Shown piece by piece: positions 1-10,660 of a stretch of 64,000 nt of DNA; the stretch's first letter is position 1, and each line of letters begins with the position of its first letter. Source of the DNA: Cervus elaphus (taxonomy: Eukaryota > Chordata > Mammalia > Artiodactyla > Cervidae). The translations under genes were made by a program, and so were the position numbers. The notes under the pieces are model-generated. The model was given only the letters and a program-made list of their open reading frames with translations. It was not told the origin of the DNA and did not search any database. Where the stretch lies: assembly GCF_910594005.1 (NCBI RefSeq), contig NC_057817.1, positions 25,955,001 to 26,019,000 of the forward strand, in the 5' to 3' direction.

Positions 1-989
1 CTCCCTCGGGGTGCTAGGCAGTCAAACATCCCCACTGGGCTGTTGTTACACACACATATTCCCCAGTCTTTGCCCCTGGGGTCCCACAGCCACCAGAGAA
101 CACCCCACTTCTGGCTAGCCCCTGGCCAGCTTCCCTTGGCCCTAGCCTCGGGATCTCCTAGAACTACTGTGATTGCTCAGCATAACCACTGTCACCCCCA
201 GATCAACATTCAAACTTCACCCCCAGATCAACATTCTAAGCACCAGAGAGAGAGAGGTTGAATAGACTAGAGAGAACTAGGAGATGGAGAGAGGAACTGA
301 GAATACACTGAGAAATAGAAACTAAATCCAATCTTGATTGCATTGGTTTTGCCATCTTTCTTCTCTCTCCCTCCTTTCCTTCCTTTTCTTTCTTCCCTCT
401 CTACTCTCTCCCTGCTCTCTCTCTGCATCTTCTTTCACTCTCAATGCCCAGTGCCTGTCCAGTTCCCTGAGGCCTGCAGGGCCTTCCTCTTCATCCTTCA
501 CCGCACACCCTCTTTAGCAGCCTCCCCCCCACCAAGACACCCCTCAAAGCACCGATGCAGCCAGGCAAGAATCCAGCCCCGGCCTGCACCCAGCACGCAA
601 CCTTCATCTTTACCTATCTCTTCCCTCCGATCTCATGTACTCATAAATTATTACAATTAATTACAGCCAAGGAAAACCATTCATGCCGTACCCCCACCCC
701 CAGGGACTCCATCGAGCTACCAGGAGACTCACAGGCAGCCAGCCAGGGCAGGCACAAGCTGCACCCGGGCCTCAGCAGCCTCCACCGCACCCCGGGAGCC
801 TCTTAGCCCCATCACACCCTGCCTGGAGAGAAGTGGCGGGCACTTGCCCTTCTGAAGTAGAGGGAGCCCCTTGCCTGGCTCCCACCTCCCCTAAAGGATC
901 TAAGCACTTGCCTCCTCCACGTCAGAAGCCTGGGAGCGACAAGGAGGAGAAATAATGAGAACTGGATGCAGTTGGGTTTCTGGTTTTTT
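1..989. other. HOXC9-HOXC8 intergenic DNA, no gene seen
   Basis: No conserved ORF is present. It holds a polypyrimidine run at about 355-440 and a short AT-rich block at about 640-665 (ATAAATTATTACAATTAATT) that could bind homeodomain proteins. All short ORFs here lack family resemblance. Confidence 0.6.
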
Positions 990-1658
990 AAGTGACTTCG
1001 ATATATTAACACAGAGCTGTTCTACCATAACAAACAGAAGCACGTTACAGGACCGACTCTGAGGATGAGAGGAGACACTGCTATGTACATGCCAGAGGCG
1101 CCGGCCTGCGCTGCTGGACCCAGCCTGCGGCATGGTCCCCGGCCCTCGCCTTTTATCTCCTGGGCTGGGAAGCACACTTGTGTATGTTGTGTGTGTGTGC
1201 GTGTGTGTGTTTTTGTACAAAATCTGCACACAGAGCACCCCAGGCCCGGGGAACGATGGCCCGGACCAAATACAATACATGAAAAAAAATAGAAATATAG
1301 CGATTCAAGTACTGGCTTCTCTGAAGAAAGGAGAAAAAAAATCACATTTGTGTGTGTCATTTATTTCAGTTGCGCTGGGAGAAGAGAACGCGGTTTCTCT
1401 CCCCGCCTCCTCCTCCTCCTCGCTGGGTAGAACTAACTCTAAAACACCAATTTCTCAACACTGAACCCTCCCAAATCGCAAGAGTTTTCCTTTTCCCCTT
1501 CCCTTTTTTTTTTTTTCCTTTTTAAGCCGACTGGCTTTTCTCTATCTTGCTCTTTCCTTTTTCCTTTCAGTGCTGTCTCCCGCCTGGGCTGGGGTATTTT
1601 GTGGGTTTTTTGTTTTGTTTTTCCCTTGGCTGTGCGAGGCAGCAGGCTGGGGCAGGGT
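990..1658 (-). other. HOXC9: Probable HOXC9 3' UTR
   Basis: This is non-coding sequence after the HOXC9 stop, with a T-rich stretch and a GT microsatellite (about 1188-1210). No strong distal AATAAA is visible. The minus strand has AATAAA at 1365-1360, which would give a short 300-nt UTR, and a weak AATATA variant at 1005-1000, which would give a UTR of about 650 nt. The second fits the usual HOXC9 transcript length better. The exact end is inferred. Confidence 0.5.
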
Positions 1659-1903
1659 TTAGGATTGCTCCTTGTCGGTTTTCTCTTTATTCATCTTTTT
1701 CATCTTCATCCTCCGATTCTGAAACCAGATTTTGACCTGCCGCTCGGTGAGGTTGAGAACCCGGGCCACCTCGTACCGACGGTCCCTGGTTAAATACATA
1801 TTGAAGAGAAACTCCTTCTCCAGTTCCAGCGTCTGGTACTTGGTGTAGGGGCAGCGCTTCTTCCTCGTGGAACGGGCGTGAATCCAGTTGGCCACGGGGT
1901 TGC
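1659..1903 (-). other. HOXC9: HOXC9 exon 2 coding part (homeobox)
   Basis: 245 coding nt, including the TAG-class stop region at 1659-1661. It encodes NPVANW, the whole 60-residue homeodomain and a ten-residue tail. The acceptor on the minus strand is a pyrimidine stretch ending CCCTCCAG, directly before the GC that completes the split Ser codon. Confidence 0.97.
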
Positions 1904-2870
1904 CTGGAGGGCCAAACATAGGCAGGGGTCATTGGAGCCCCTTTCCAGCCCAGGACCCCTGCCACCCCATCCCCAGGCTCAGCCAGGCTCCCCAAACCCA
2001 ATAATTGAACCTGAATTTGGACACGTTTTGCTTTAGGAATTCCCCCCTTACTGCTTTTGCGATCTCCCCCCTCCCTATCTTTCCCCTCCTTGGTTTCCAG
2101 CACCTAAAACTATAGGAAATCGAAGCTATCAAAGCCTCTACAGTCTGGTCCTCCTCAGCTTCAAGAGTAGTAATTCGAGAATATCCTCATAAAAAGTCCA
2201 AATTCCCAACCGTTTCATAGGCCCATAAACGCTTCTCTCTCTTGTTTTTTATTTTTATAGCGAGGTCTCTCTCCTCCCCACTTCCCTCCTCCTCTGCCCC
2301 CTCCCACCCTCCCAACCCACGACCAAGTCCTGAAATTTCAGCAGTTCTGTTTCCTGACCCTGAGAGTCCCCAAGCCCCTCACTACCCTCTCCAGCGCCCC
2401 ATCTCCGCTCTCTCGGAATTCAACCCTGCTGAGGCGAATTCTCAGGGTGATGCCTGGATGGGAAAACACCTTCTCCTCTCCCCAGGGAGTTGCTGGTCTT
2501 GGGGACAGGCTCCCCTATATCTTAGCTTCCCTCTTTGGCTTCCAGTGCCCCCTCCTGCCAGCCCCAGGACAGGCTCTGCAGGAGCCAAGCCTCCAATTTC
2601 AGGTTTATGGGAGTAGCTGAGGGCAAGGAGGGAAGCCTTCAGAGGAGTATAATTAGGCCCTGGCCCCTGATGGGGCTGCAGGAAGTCCTGCAGCCCCCTC
2701 CTGGGTCTCCCCCAGACATTTCCTCACACCCAGGGGCTGCACCCCCTCCTCCTGCTGTTTCCCCTTCTATCCTCTTTCTGGCCCTGCAGCTCTCACCTGC
2801 CCCCCCCCAAAAAAAAACTACCCTTGTCTTTATCTGCAATACTCAGAAGGCTCCCCTTTCCCTGATTGGA

Positions 2871-2905
<35 letters not shown>

Positions 2906-4147
2906 CAATTCTCTAATCTGGGGAGATGCTTCTCCCCACTCCTCATCCCTGACCCCCATTCCCACCCCTCTCTCCTGCAGACCCTCAGAAGAGGTCTCTC
3001 AAGTTTAAAGAGACTGGGACCCCTCTTCTCTCCCTCAACTCTGGAAGTCCTGATCCCTCCAAGTTCCCAGGCTGGGAAAGCACTCGGACCTCTCATCCAG
3101 GGTTCCTGGGGGAGAAGCCCATGGACCTTCTGTTTTATGAATCTCTAGTGGGGTGAGGACCCCCACACTGCCTGGGAGGTAGGGGTGGCTTTTCTCCTTG
3201 GGGTTATTTCCTCTCTATCCCCAGTGTCCTCCTCATCTCTCCCCCATCTCATCCCAAAGCATAAAATGAACCTCGCCCCCACCCTATCCCCTGGCCCTGT
3301 CTGCATTTCTTCGAAAGTAGTGACTGAGCCAAAAAGCCTGGGCTGGGGGTGTGGGGGCAGGGGTCTCATCAAAGCCAGTTCCTGGGAGAGAAGCCCCCCT
3401 CAGCCTTCTCCCAACCTGGCTCCCTGGGCCCCCTTCTCAGACCTTCCTGCCCCTGAAAGCTCCCCAAGGTAATTCGCTTTTATTGAGTCCTCGCCCTCAC
3501 CCCTCTCCCGCGCTCCCTGCGCCGCTCCGAGGGGCTGTAATCCGCTCCCCCCGCCTGGCCTCCCCTCCCCTCCCGCGCGGGTTGTAAAGGAAAATTGCTC
3601 CCAACTTACTGGGGTCCAGGTCGGCCTTCTCCTCTTTGTGCTTGCTGCCGGCGAGGGCGTCCGCCTCGGGCGAGGGCAGGGTCTGCGGGGCGCGGTCGCG
3701 CAGCTCCCCGGGCGAGCCGTACATGTAGTCCGGGTAGCTGCGGCCGTCGCCCGGGCCGCAGTCGGCGCGGCGCCCGGGGTAGGCGTCCGGCTTGAGGGCG
3801 TAGTGACGGCCCCCGGCCGGGAAGCTGGGGAAGGAGACGGCGCCGGACAGCGGCTCGAGCCAAGTCCGCATGTAGCGCGTGTCGGCGCCGAGGTGGGGCT
3901 GGGGGCCGTACGGGTGGTAGACCACGGACGACTGCGAGGGCACAGGCGCCCACGACGTGCTGAACACTGCCGGCTTGGGCGCGAAGCTACAGGACGGAAA
4001 ATCGCTACAGTCCGGCACCAAACCGCTGGGTCTGGCGGCGGCGGGGTGAGCCCCTGTGGCCGGAAACCTGGACGCTAGGAGGTCTTCATTGTCGTGAGAG
4101 ATGAGCGAGTCCACGTAATAGTTACTGATGGGCCCCGTCGCCGACAT
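1659..4147 (-). CDS. HOXC9: HOXC9 homeodomain transcription factor, complete; coding exons 4147-3610 and 1903-1659 (minus strand)
   Basis: Nuclear sequence-specific DNA-binding protein of paralogue group 9, which patterns the thoracic/lumbar axis and limbs. Exon 1 opens MSATGPISNYYVDSLISHDN, the typical Hox9 N-terminal activation segment, and ends in a split Ser codon at 3610 followed by the donor GTAAGT. Exon 2 starts at 1903 after a CCAG acceptor. The join gives 783 nt including stop, or 260 residues, the usual HOXC9 length. The PBX-contact Trp is W186 (ANW), just before the homeodomain at about residues 192-251. Helix 3 has [10 protein letters not shown] with the DNA-contacting Asn51 intact. 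The basic C-terminal tail ends KTDKEQS. The start is the first ATG of the conserved N-terminus. No frameshift or premature stop is seen. The assignment rests on near-identity to the HOXC9 family sequence and on its position before HOXC10. Confidence 0.98.
1904..3609 (-). other. HOXC9: HOXC9 intron
   Basis: 1706-bp intron with a minus-strand GTAAGT donor at 3609-3604 and an AG acceptor at 1905-1904. It contains a GT/GC dinucleotide repeat at 2871-2906 and C/T-rich tracts. No additional coding segment is recognised. Confidence 0.9.
2871..2906. repeat. (GT)n/(GC)n microsatellite in HOXC9 intron
   Basis: Twenty bases of GT units, then GCGCGC, then GTGTGTGTGC; a potentially Z-DNA-forming alternating purine-pyrimidine tract. 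Confidence 0.9.
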
Positions 4148-4300
4148 CGTAACAGGGTTTTACATACATAAGATTATTGTATGAACTGTATATGTACTTT
4201 TTATCTGCTCACAGAACAATCAAGGCAGGTAATTATTTTTCCAGCCTTTTCCCCGCAGCTCATTGGTTCCCCGGCCCCCACGTGATCGTATTTACCCAAA
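4148..4300 (-). promoter_or_regulatory. HOXC9: HOXC9 proximal promoter candidate
   Basis: Upstream of the HOXC9 ATG on the gene strand there is a TATA-like GATAAAAAG (about 4208-4199), a CCAAT box (4266-4262) and a palindromic CACGTG E-box (4279-4284). The E-box and CCAAT are 12 bp apart. The order is compatible with a TSS near 4170-4180. The factors that bind are inferred, not shown. Confidence 0.5.
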
Positions 4301-5269
4301 AATACGGCGCGGATCAATGCGCAGGGGCTTTTTTTCCTGGCTTTTTTTTTTTTTCCTTCTCCCACCCCCTTCTCTCTGCTGATCCCCGCGACCTGCGTTT
4401 TCCTGGGGGTCCGCAACTCTGGACCCACGGACCCGCCGCCCCCTCAGGACAACTCGCATCTCAGCACAGAAGCCCCTGCCCGTGTCCACCCATAAGCAGA
4501 TGGCCTCCGCCCCCACCCCCGGGAGGATTTCTTAATGGGGTGCCAATGCCAGTCCCCGAAGCCAGGGTTCCCGGACCCTCGGGGCTGAGCTGGGCGCTGG
4601 AACCCCGCAGGGGCGGAGAGGCCGGCCGAGGTAGGTGGAGGAACTATTTCTTGACGTAATCCGTCTCTGTCGGTCCCGACGCTCCCGCAGTCTCTGCGCG
4701 AGCCGAGATCAGCGATTGTCAGTTCGGAACGTGGCTTTTAAAAATGCGTTTTTAAATAGTGTGTATGTATGTATTTCTTTCTGGAGCAGCAGCAGCGAGG
4801 GAGGGAGAGTGGGAGGGGACTGGGGAAGCTGGGGTGGAGGGAGGGAAGGAGGGAAAGGGGAGCGTCCTTCTGCCACTGGCCAACTCAGCCCCCCAAATCT
4901 GGGGTAGGGGAAGCTTGGGGAAGGTGGCCCAAGGGTGGGAGGGGTAGGACCTTGGGACCTGATACACCTCTGTCACCAGAAGTCCTCTCTTTCCTTTGGC
5001 ACAGATATGCAACCGTCTTTATTTTAAATTTATTGTCTGTATCTTTATCTTTCTTTGCCAGCCTGAAGAAGTAGAGGAGAGATCTACACAACTTCAGTGG
5101 GGTGTCCCCGTCCCGTCTTCCTGTTCGCCCTCTTTTGCCCCCAACTCCATCTCTGAGACATCCTATCCTCCCCCCCCAAAAAAGAAGTCACTCCGGGGCT
5201 CTGTCTGCAGAGAGCCAGGGTGAGAGCGGGCAAGGCGAGAGAGCGACCTCGGTCGTGGGCAAGTAGCTT

Positions 5270-5360
5270 GTTTTTACGTCCTTCAATAAAATTTTTATGA
5301 GGATCATTTGATTGTTCATAAATGTGTCTTTCATTAAATAAAATTGTAGGCTGTTTTTGG
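5270..5360. promoter_or_regulatory. AT-rich posterior-Hox/CDX motif block upstream of HOXC9
   Basis: Within about 90 bp there are TTTTTACG, AATAAAATTTTTATGAGG, TTCATAAATG and CATTAAATAAAA, all variants of the TTTATG/TTTACG/ATAAA sites used by CDX and posterior Hox proteins. The flanks are ordinary GC-moderate DNA, so the block stands out. An enhancer role is inferred. Confidence 0.45.
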
Positions 5361-6199
5361 AACGAAAAAAAGCTATGAAGGAATGGGAGAAAGCAATTTC
5401 TTTGGAGTCAGACACAGGAATTCTGGAGGGGGCAGTGTGATGGTAAGGAAGATCACACAACTTGGATTCCTACCCCCCTCAGTAAGTTGGTTGCTACCCT
5501 CCTCCTTGAATTTGGGGTTCGTTGCCCAGTCCTCTGCTTTCCATCAGACTGTCCCATGGTGGTTTAGCAAAGGTGGGCAAAGGCAAGCAGGAAATTCTCA
5601 GTGTGGGTGCAAGAGAGGGGCAGGGAAGTTGGTGGGGGTGGGGGAGAAGAGCAGGTGATATCCCCAGAGACACAGGCGTCCTAGGCAGGGCAGAGTGAAT
5701 TTGAAGGAGGGGTGCAATTTCAGGGTCAGCAGGGAATAGTCCAGTTTGCGCCAAGAGAAACAGGCAGGAGCTGAGGCTAAGACACAGGCTCTGAGGCAGC
5801 AGGGAAGGACAAGGTTTCTCAGACTGGAGATGCCTGCTCTTCTCTCCCATTCCTGTCCTCAGGAGGGGACCAAACACCAGGGATGGGGGGGTGGAGGCTG
5901 CTTTTTTCCTGCATCTCTGTCAACCTGTCTCCTCTAGGGAGGAGAAGGGCTAGAGAGAGGTGTTCCAGAGACTGTAGTGTGTGTGTTTGGGAAGGGGGGG
6001 GGTAAGGAAAGTTGAGGGGGAAGGGTCTGTCTGCAGCCTGCAGCACCGACCCCAGCCTGCCAGGCCCCCACCCCAGTCCCTGCTCCTCCCCTTCTCGGGT
6101 TCTCTCCTTTTCGGTCTAGCGGGGCTGGGATTTCGACGCATGGGGGGGACGTGAGAAGTACCCGGCTGGGGAGAGGCGACCCGGGGCCTCAGCCCCTTC

Positions 6200-6340
6200 A
6201 CCCTTATCTCTGATTATCTTCTCCTCCCCCCGACTGGACTGGTTTTGGAAAAGCCAAATTACAGCAAGAAACAGAATATCTCTTTGGCCTTGATGGAGTT
6301 GGGTTAGCTGTCAATCAAAAATTCTCCCTCACTAGTTCAA
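6200..6340. promoter_or_regulatory. Putative enhancer with a perfect PBX-MEIS/PREP decamer
   Basis: The minus strand at 6317-6308 reads TGATTGACAG, the composite PBX-PREP/MEIS consensus found in Hox autoregulatory elements. Around it are GATTATC and AATTAC-type AT-rich motifs. Binding and activity are inferred from motif identity only. Confidence 0.45.
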
Positions 6341-9204
6341 GGAAAAGACTGGAGGTTACCGTCCCCCTGCCTAGGCTTCCTCCAAATCCCCAGCGCCATC
6401 AGCACCTCCCCCCAGCCCTGGCGGCGGGGGACCCTGCCTGGTTCTTGGGTGGCTGCTGGCAATGCTGAGCAGAGCCGCGGAGCGTTCAGAGGGCCCGGGG
6501 CCAGACTGTGACCAAGAGGACATCAGGGGACAGAGCCTGAGAGAGACTGAGCCCGAGACAGCCTGAGACAGCAAGACTGAAGCACGGCGCCAGGTCCCCA
6601 GAGAGGAAGGGAGGAAGGAAGGAGGGAAGGAAAGAAGAAAACGGATTAGAATAAAAGAAAGGGAAGACAGACAGAAAAGAGGGGAGGCAGGATGAAAAGA
6701 GAGGGAAGAGCAGGGAAAGGAAGGCATGCAGAGAGAGTCGGAGGAAGGGCAGCGACAGGCAGGCAGGACGGGGCAGGGCGCGGGCTGGCCGAGCAGCCGT
6801 GGCATTGTGCAGCCCGCTGGCTGGCCAGGCCTTTGCCGCGGGACCGGCTCTGGGCGCGGCGGCCACTTCTGTCCGGACACAAAGGAGGAAGAGGCCTCCT
6901 CTCCTGCCCCTCCCGGGCGACCTGCTGGGGTGGGGACACCAGGCCTCTAGGATATAGAACCCTATCTCGGCCCAGGCAGCTACCCAGGCAGCTGGGAGCT
7001 GAGCCACGCTCTCATCAAGGAGCAAAGAAGACAGGACGAAGGAGGTTTCAAGCCCGCCGGCTCCTCCTTTTCGTCTTCGCCAGGGGACAGGGCCCATCTG
7101 CCCCTACCTCAGTCTTCCTAGAAGGAAGCTGCCCCCACAGCCCCTCTCCTATGGGCTTCTACTATTTGGGAAAGCCCCCCAGACACAGTGGCTGTAAACA
7201 GATGCCCCTTTCTCTCCTACCCAGCTTGGCCACCACCTTCTTTTCAACTCTTGAGCAGCCTGCCCACCCTGCCTGCCCACCCAGCAGAGGCAGCAGCAGT
7301 GGGGCAGCCAGGATCACCAGGCCCACGCTCTCTGCTGCCACCAAATTCCCTGTGAAACTGAGGGGAGGTTGTCGCCTTCATTTCAGAGCATGAACTCAGG
7401 CCCTCCCACTCAGACATAGACACAACTGTGGATCTGGAAGCAGGCCTCACCCACAGCCCCCTCCCCACCAATGCCCCATTTTGCCTGGGCCTTGCTAAGA
7501 GAGGCAGCCTGGGGGAGGGGGGCTGGAAGAGGCTGAGAATCCCTGAGTTCACCAGGCCACCAGGCCGAGGTCCCTCGGGTTCCACAACTACATGTGGACG
7601 GTACCCCCATCCTCTGCATTTGGAGGTGGGGTGGCAGGTCAGGGCTCTGAAGCAGACCCTAGGGCTCTCCCCAAATCCAGACCTGGAGGTGTCAGGGCAC
7701 CAAGGATGTGGGAGCACCAAGAAGGAGGGGCTTGTCTTCCCAGGTTCAGTTATGCCTGCTGAATCTCCTGCCAGGTTCCCAGACTCCCTCTCACCCCCAC
7801 CACTCCCTTCAATTTTCCTCATCACCGATGGGGAGCCCGAGGTACTGGAGGCCACTGGGAGTCCCTGTTGGGAGATGGGAGGACTCCAGCTTTAGCTAGC
7901 AGCTGTGCATTCACTGTGGTTCTTAGAGCTCTCTTCTGACCCCAAAAGACAGCACTGGGCAGAGGAGAGCCCCCTCAGGGGGAGGAGCACCCTGACTACA
8001 TCACCTCAGACCTGGACAGCTGGGATCACAATCAAGCTAGCACCACCGTGGGCAGGACAGACAGACAGAAAGACAGGTTAGACTGATCCCCTCCCCTGGC
8101 CCTGCACCTCCCTTTTAGTGATTTAAATTCCCTCCGGTTCAATCCACACCGTCAAGTTCGGATTATATTTAAAACAGGCTTTCCCCGGTCCGCCAGCAGG
8201 TCATTCCCGCAGCCGCAGGCAGGGCGCCCGCTCCCGGCTCGGCAGCACCCGCCTGCGCGGAGGAGGCCCTGCGTGCTCCATTTGCTTTCGTTTTCCTTCT
8301 CCCCCTGAAATGGGCTCAGTTCACCTCTCCGCTGCCCTCTCCTCCTCCCCGCCCCCTCCTTGGTTCCCCACTCCTTTCCCCCCTTTTCTCTCCTGATCCC
8401 TCTTTGTTGGGAAAAACACACCCACACACACAACTCCTCCTAGCTCAGGCCTGCGCTGGAAGCAGAAACTGAATTCTCCTGGCCCGCCGCGAGGAGACCA
8501 GCGTCCTGCCCCCACCCCAGGTGGGTATCCGGGATCCCTACACACCAGGAGTCCAGCCGCTAAGCCCAGCAGGAGTGAAACCCCCAGGGCCTGTGAACGT
8601 GGCCCTCTCAACGCCACGGCCTGCATTCCCTACGGCCCCCTGCCCTGCGCCCCGCAGCAAACGGGGCTATTTCCGCTCCCCCAACCCGATCTGGTTTCCC
8701 AGCCTGGGGAGTGGCTGGAGCAGGAGCGGCCCCAGAGCTAGGGGTGCTCTCTGCCTGGAGCCCCCCGTGGTCCTAGGTGCCTGGTTACCTGATCTTTGTG
8801 TGATGTACGTGTGATGTATGTCGCAAGGAAATTTGCAGTGACTTTGGAGCCCAGACTGAGGAAGCGGAGGTGGCGAAAGGAGAGACAATACGGTCGGAAG
8901 TACAATTAAGGAGCCAGAGCCGCTAGTCTCTTCCCCCGCCCTCCCTGCCAGACTAGGAGCTGTCTGGCCTCAAACCTCAGGGCAACCCGCGAACCTGGAG
9001 CCGGAAATTCAGCCCATGGCGGAGGGAACCAGAGGTTCTGGCGTCCAGAAAGCAGGAGGAAAGCGCCCTCCAACTTGGGCGCCCAGCCACCAGCCCCACT
9101 GAGTCGCCGAGAATCCAATGAATGAAAGTGCACATTCCGACGGATTTTTCCCGATTTTTTTTCAGCCTTTTGCTGGACAGCCTAGGGTTTAGGACGTCTC
9201 AGAC

Positions 9205-9227
9205 GGACAGACAGACAGACAGACAGG
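9205..9227. repeat. (GACA)n tetranucleotide repeat
   Basis: Five to six GACA units in an otherwise non-repetitive stretch. Confidence 0.85.
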
Positions 9228-9399
9228 CAAACCGCATCTCCGGAGGCAGACAGACTCACAACATGAGTGTGAGTCTGAAATCAAATACAGGTTCAACATT
9301 CCCCAGGCCTCTCTGCCAGGCCGGGCGGGCGCCGATCTCCCTACCTTCTCTCCCCTCCAGGGCGTCCGGCAGAGACCCGGAAGACTCGGTCCCTCTGGC

Positions 9400-10410
9400 T
9401 TGGTCCAATCCCGCCTCGGGAAGCGCCTTCGTTACCTGCTCCTCGGCTCCCCACGGCCACAGATGCAGGGCAGCCGCCTCCGCCGGGGGAGGGAAGCCCC
9501 GGCCACCGCAGCCGCCGCTGCCCGCCCTCCTTCCCTCCCTCCCTCTTCCTCGCCCTCCCTCCCTCTCTCCCTCCCTCGCGCGCCGCCGCTCGCGGGGCCC
9601 TCCCGCGGGCAACCTGTTCTGGACCAAATCCAGGTATCTCCGAAAGAGACAAAAAAGAAAGGACCTCTGATGTAGAAAAGAAAGAAAGACCCTGAACTGC
9701 ATTTATTTTTCACGCTCTGACCATTGGTCGGCCTCAGTTCAGGCGTCCTGGGCCCGGCCCTGCGGCTGCAGAGGTGTGCAGGCCTGCTGCCTCGCCCACG
9801 CCGGCCGCCGCGCCCCGCGCGCTGCGCGCTCCACACTCTGGGCCGCCGCCCCCCGGCAGCCCAAACACCAAGCAGACCTCAAGGTCCTTCCTACAGACTC
9901 AACATCCGGTTGCCCGCCTCGCCGCTGGCCTCTCCGCCTGGGAGCCCGCTCCGCTCCATCTGCGGCCAAAGTCCTCACACAATCCACCTTGTCCGTGCTC
10001 TCGGGGCCCGGCCGGACACCCTTCCGAGCCAAGGCGCCCGCTGACCACCCTCGGGCCGCGGCCCTGCCCGGGGCTGCACACCTCCTCCCCTGCACGGGAC
10101 CCACACAAAGCCCAGTGTCCCAACGCCCCCACCCGCAGCCTCCTCTCCCCGGCCCCGCTGCCCTTCACCTGTTCTCAAGAAGGGCCGCATCTCCGAGCCA
10201 GCCGAGGCCGGGCGGTGGGCCGGGCGGAGGGTGCCCGGGAGCCGAGGTCCCAGGGAGGCCACAGATGATCCGCCGCCTAAGCCGGAGCTCCCGCAGCCGG
10301 CGAGAGATCTCAGAGACCAAGGCTCTCCTTGGCAAGCTCTTGCCTTTTCCTCCTTCTCCCGCAAGTCTTAAACACTTACACGCGGAGAGTTCAGCTCTAT
10401 AAATCCTGCT
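9400..10410. promoter_or_regulatory. Orphan CpG-rich island between mir-196a-2 and HOXC9
   Basis: CpG dinucleotides are dense across about 1 kb, in contrast to the flanks, and a CCCT-repeat stretch lies at about 9525-9580. Open frames on both strands (up to about 208 codons) have Arg/Pro/Ala-rich, family-less translations typical of GC-rich non-coding DNA. At its right edge the minus strand has the donor GT/GTAAGT (10380/10379) and the plus strand has TATAAAT (about 10398). It may be a promoter for HOXC9-directed or antisense transcripts. Confidence 0.5.
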
Positions 10411-10419
10411 CCTCTTTCC

Positions 10420-10660
10420 CATATCATAATTAAAAAAAACCAGTAGGGGAGGTTTTAACTTTTATTGCGATTTCTGGAGTTGGGCTGCAGAGCATATATT
10501 AAGTTTACGCTTATGCGCTCTCGGCGGGGAGGGTCCTTTAAGAAATAAAAATCCATCTTAATATCCACAGACGAGAGAGATAATTTTTTCCCTCCTCTTC
10601 ACGCTGTTTCTTTTGAAGACTCCCCTCCAGCGAAGCGAATAAATAATCACCATCGCCTTA
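10420..10660. promoter_or_regulatory. AT-rich Hox-type regulatory block next to the CpG island
   Basis: It contains TTTTATTGCG, ATATTAAGTTTACG, AAATAAAAATCC and GAATAAATAATCACC in about 200 bp, a dense set of posterior-Hox/CDX-like sites bordering a CpG island. Function is inferred. Confidence 0.4.

Larger units (their letters stand above)
4301..9100. other. HOXC9 upstream intergenic region, no protein gene seen
   Basis: No coding gene is recognised. It includes an AT-rich posterior-Hox-type block (5270-5360), a block around a PBX/MEIS decamer (about 6200-6340) and a purine-rich tract at about 6600-6740. In human, antisense lncRNAs (HOXC-AS1, HOXC-AS2) map near here. A plus-strand CAG/GTAATT donor at 4226-4234 could belong to such a divergent transcript, but I cannot place exons. 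Confidence 0.5.

Noticed and set aside
6692..7393. 233-codon plus-strand ORF upstream of HOXC9
   Set aside because: Low-complexity purine-rich start, no family resemblance, and a competing minus-strand ORF of similar length. No support as a gene.
9774..10402. Plus-strand ORFs of 164 and 208 codons
   Set aside because: Both are open because of GC-rich, stop-poor DNA. Pro/Arg/Ala composition, no recognisable motif.
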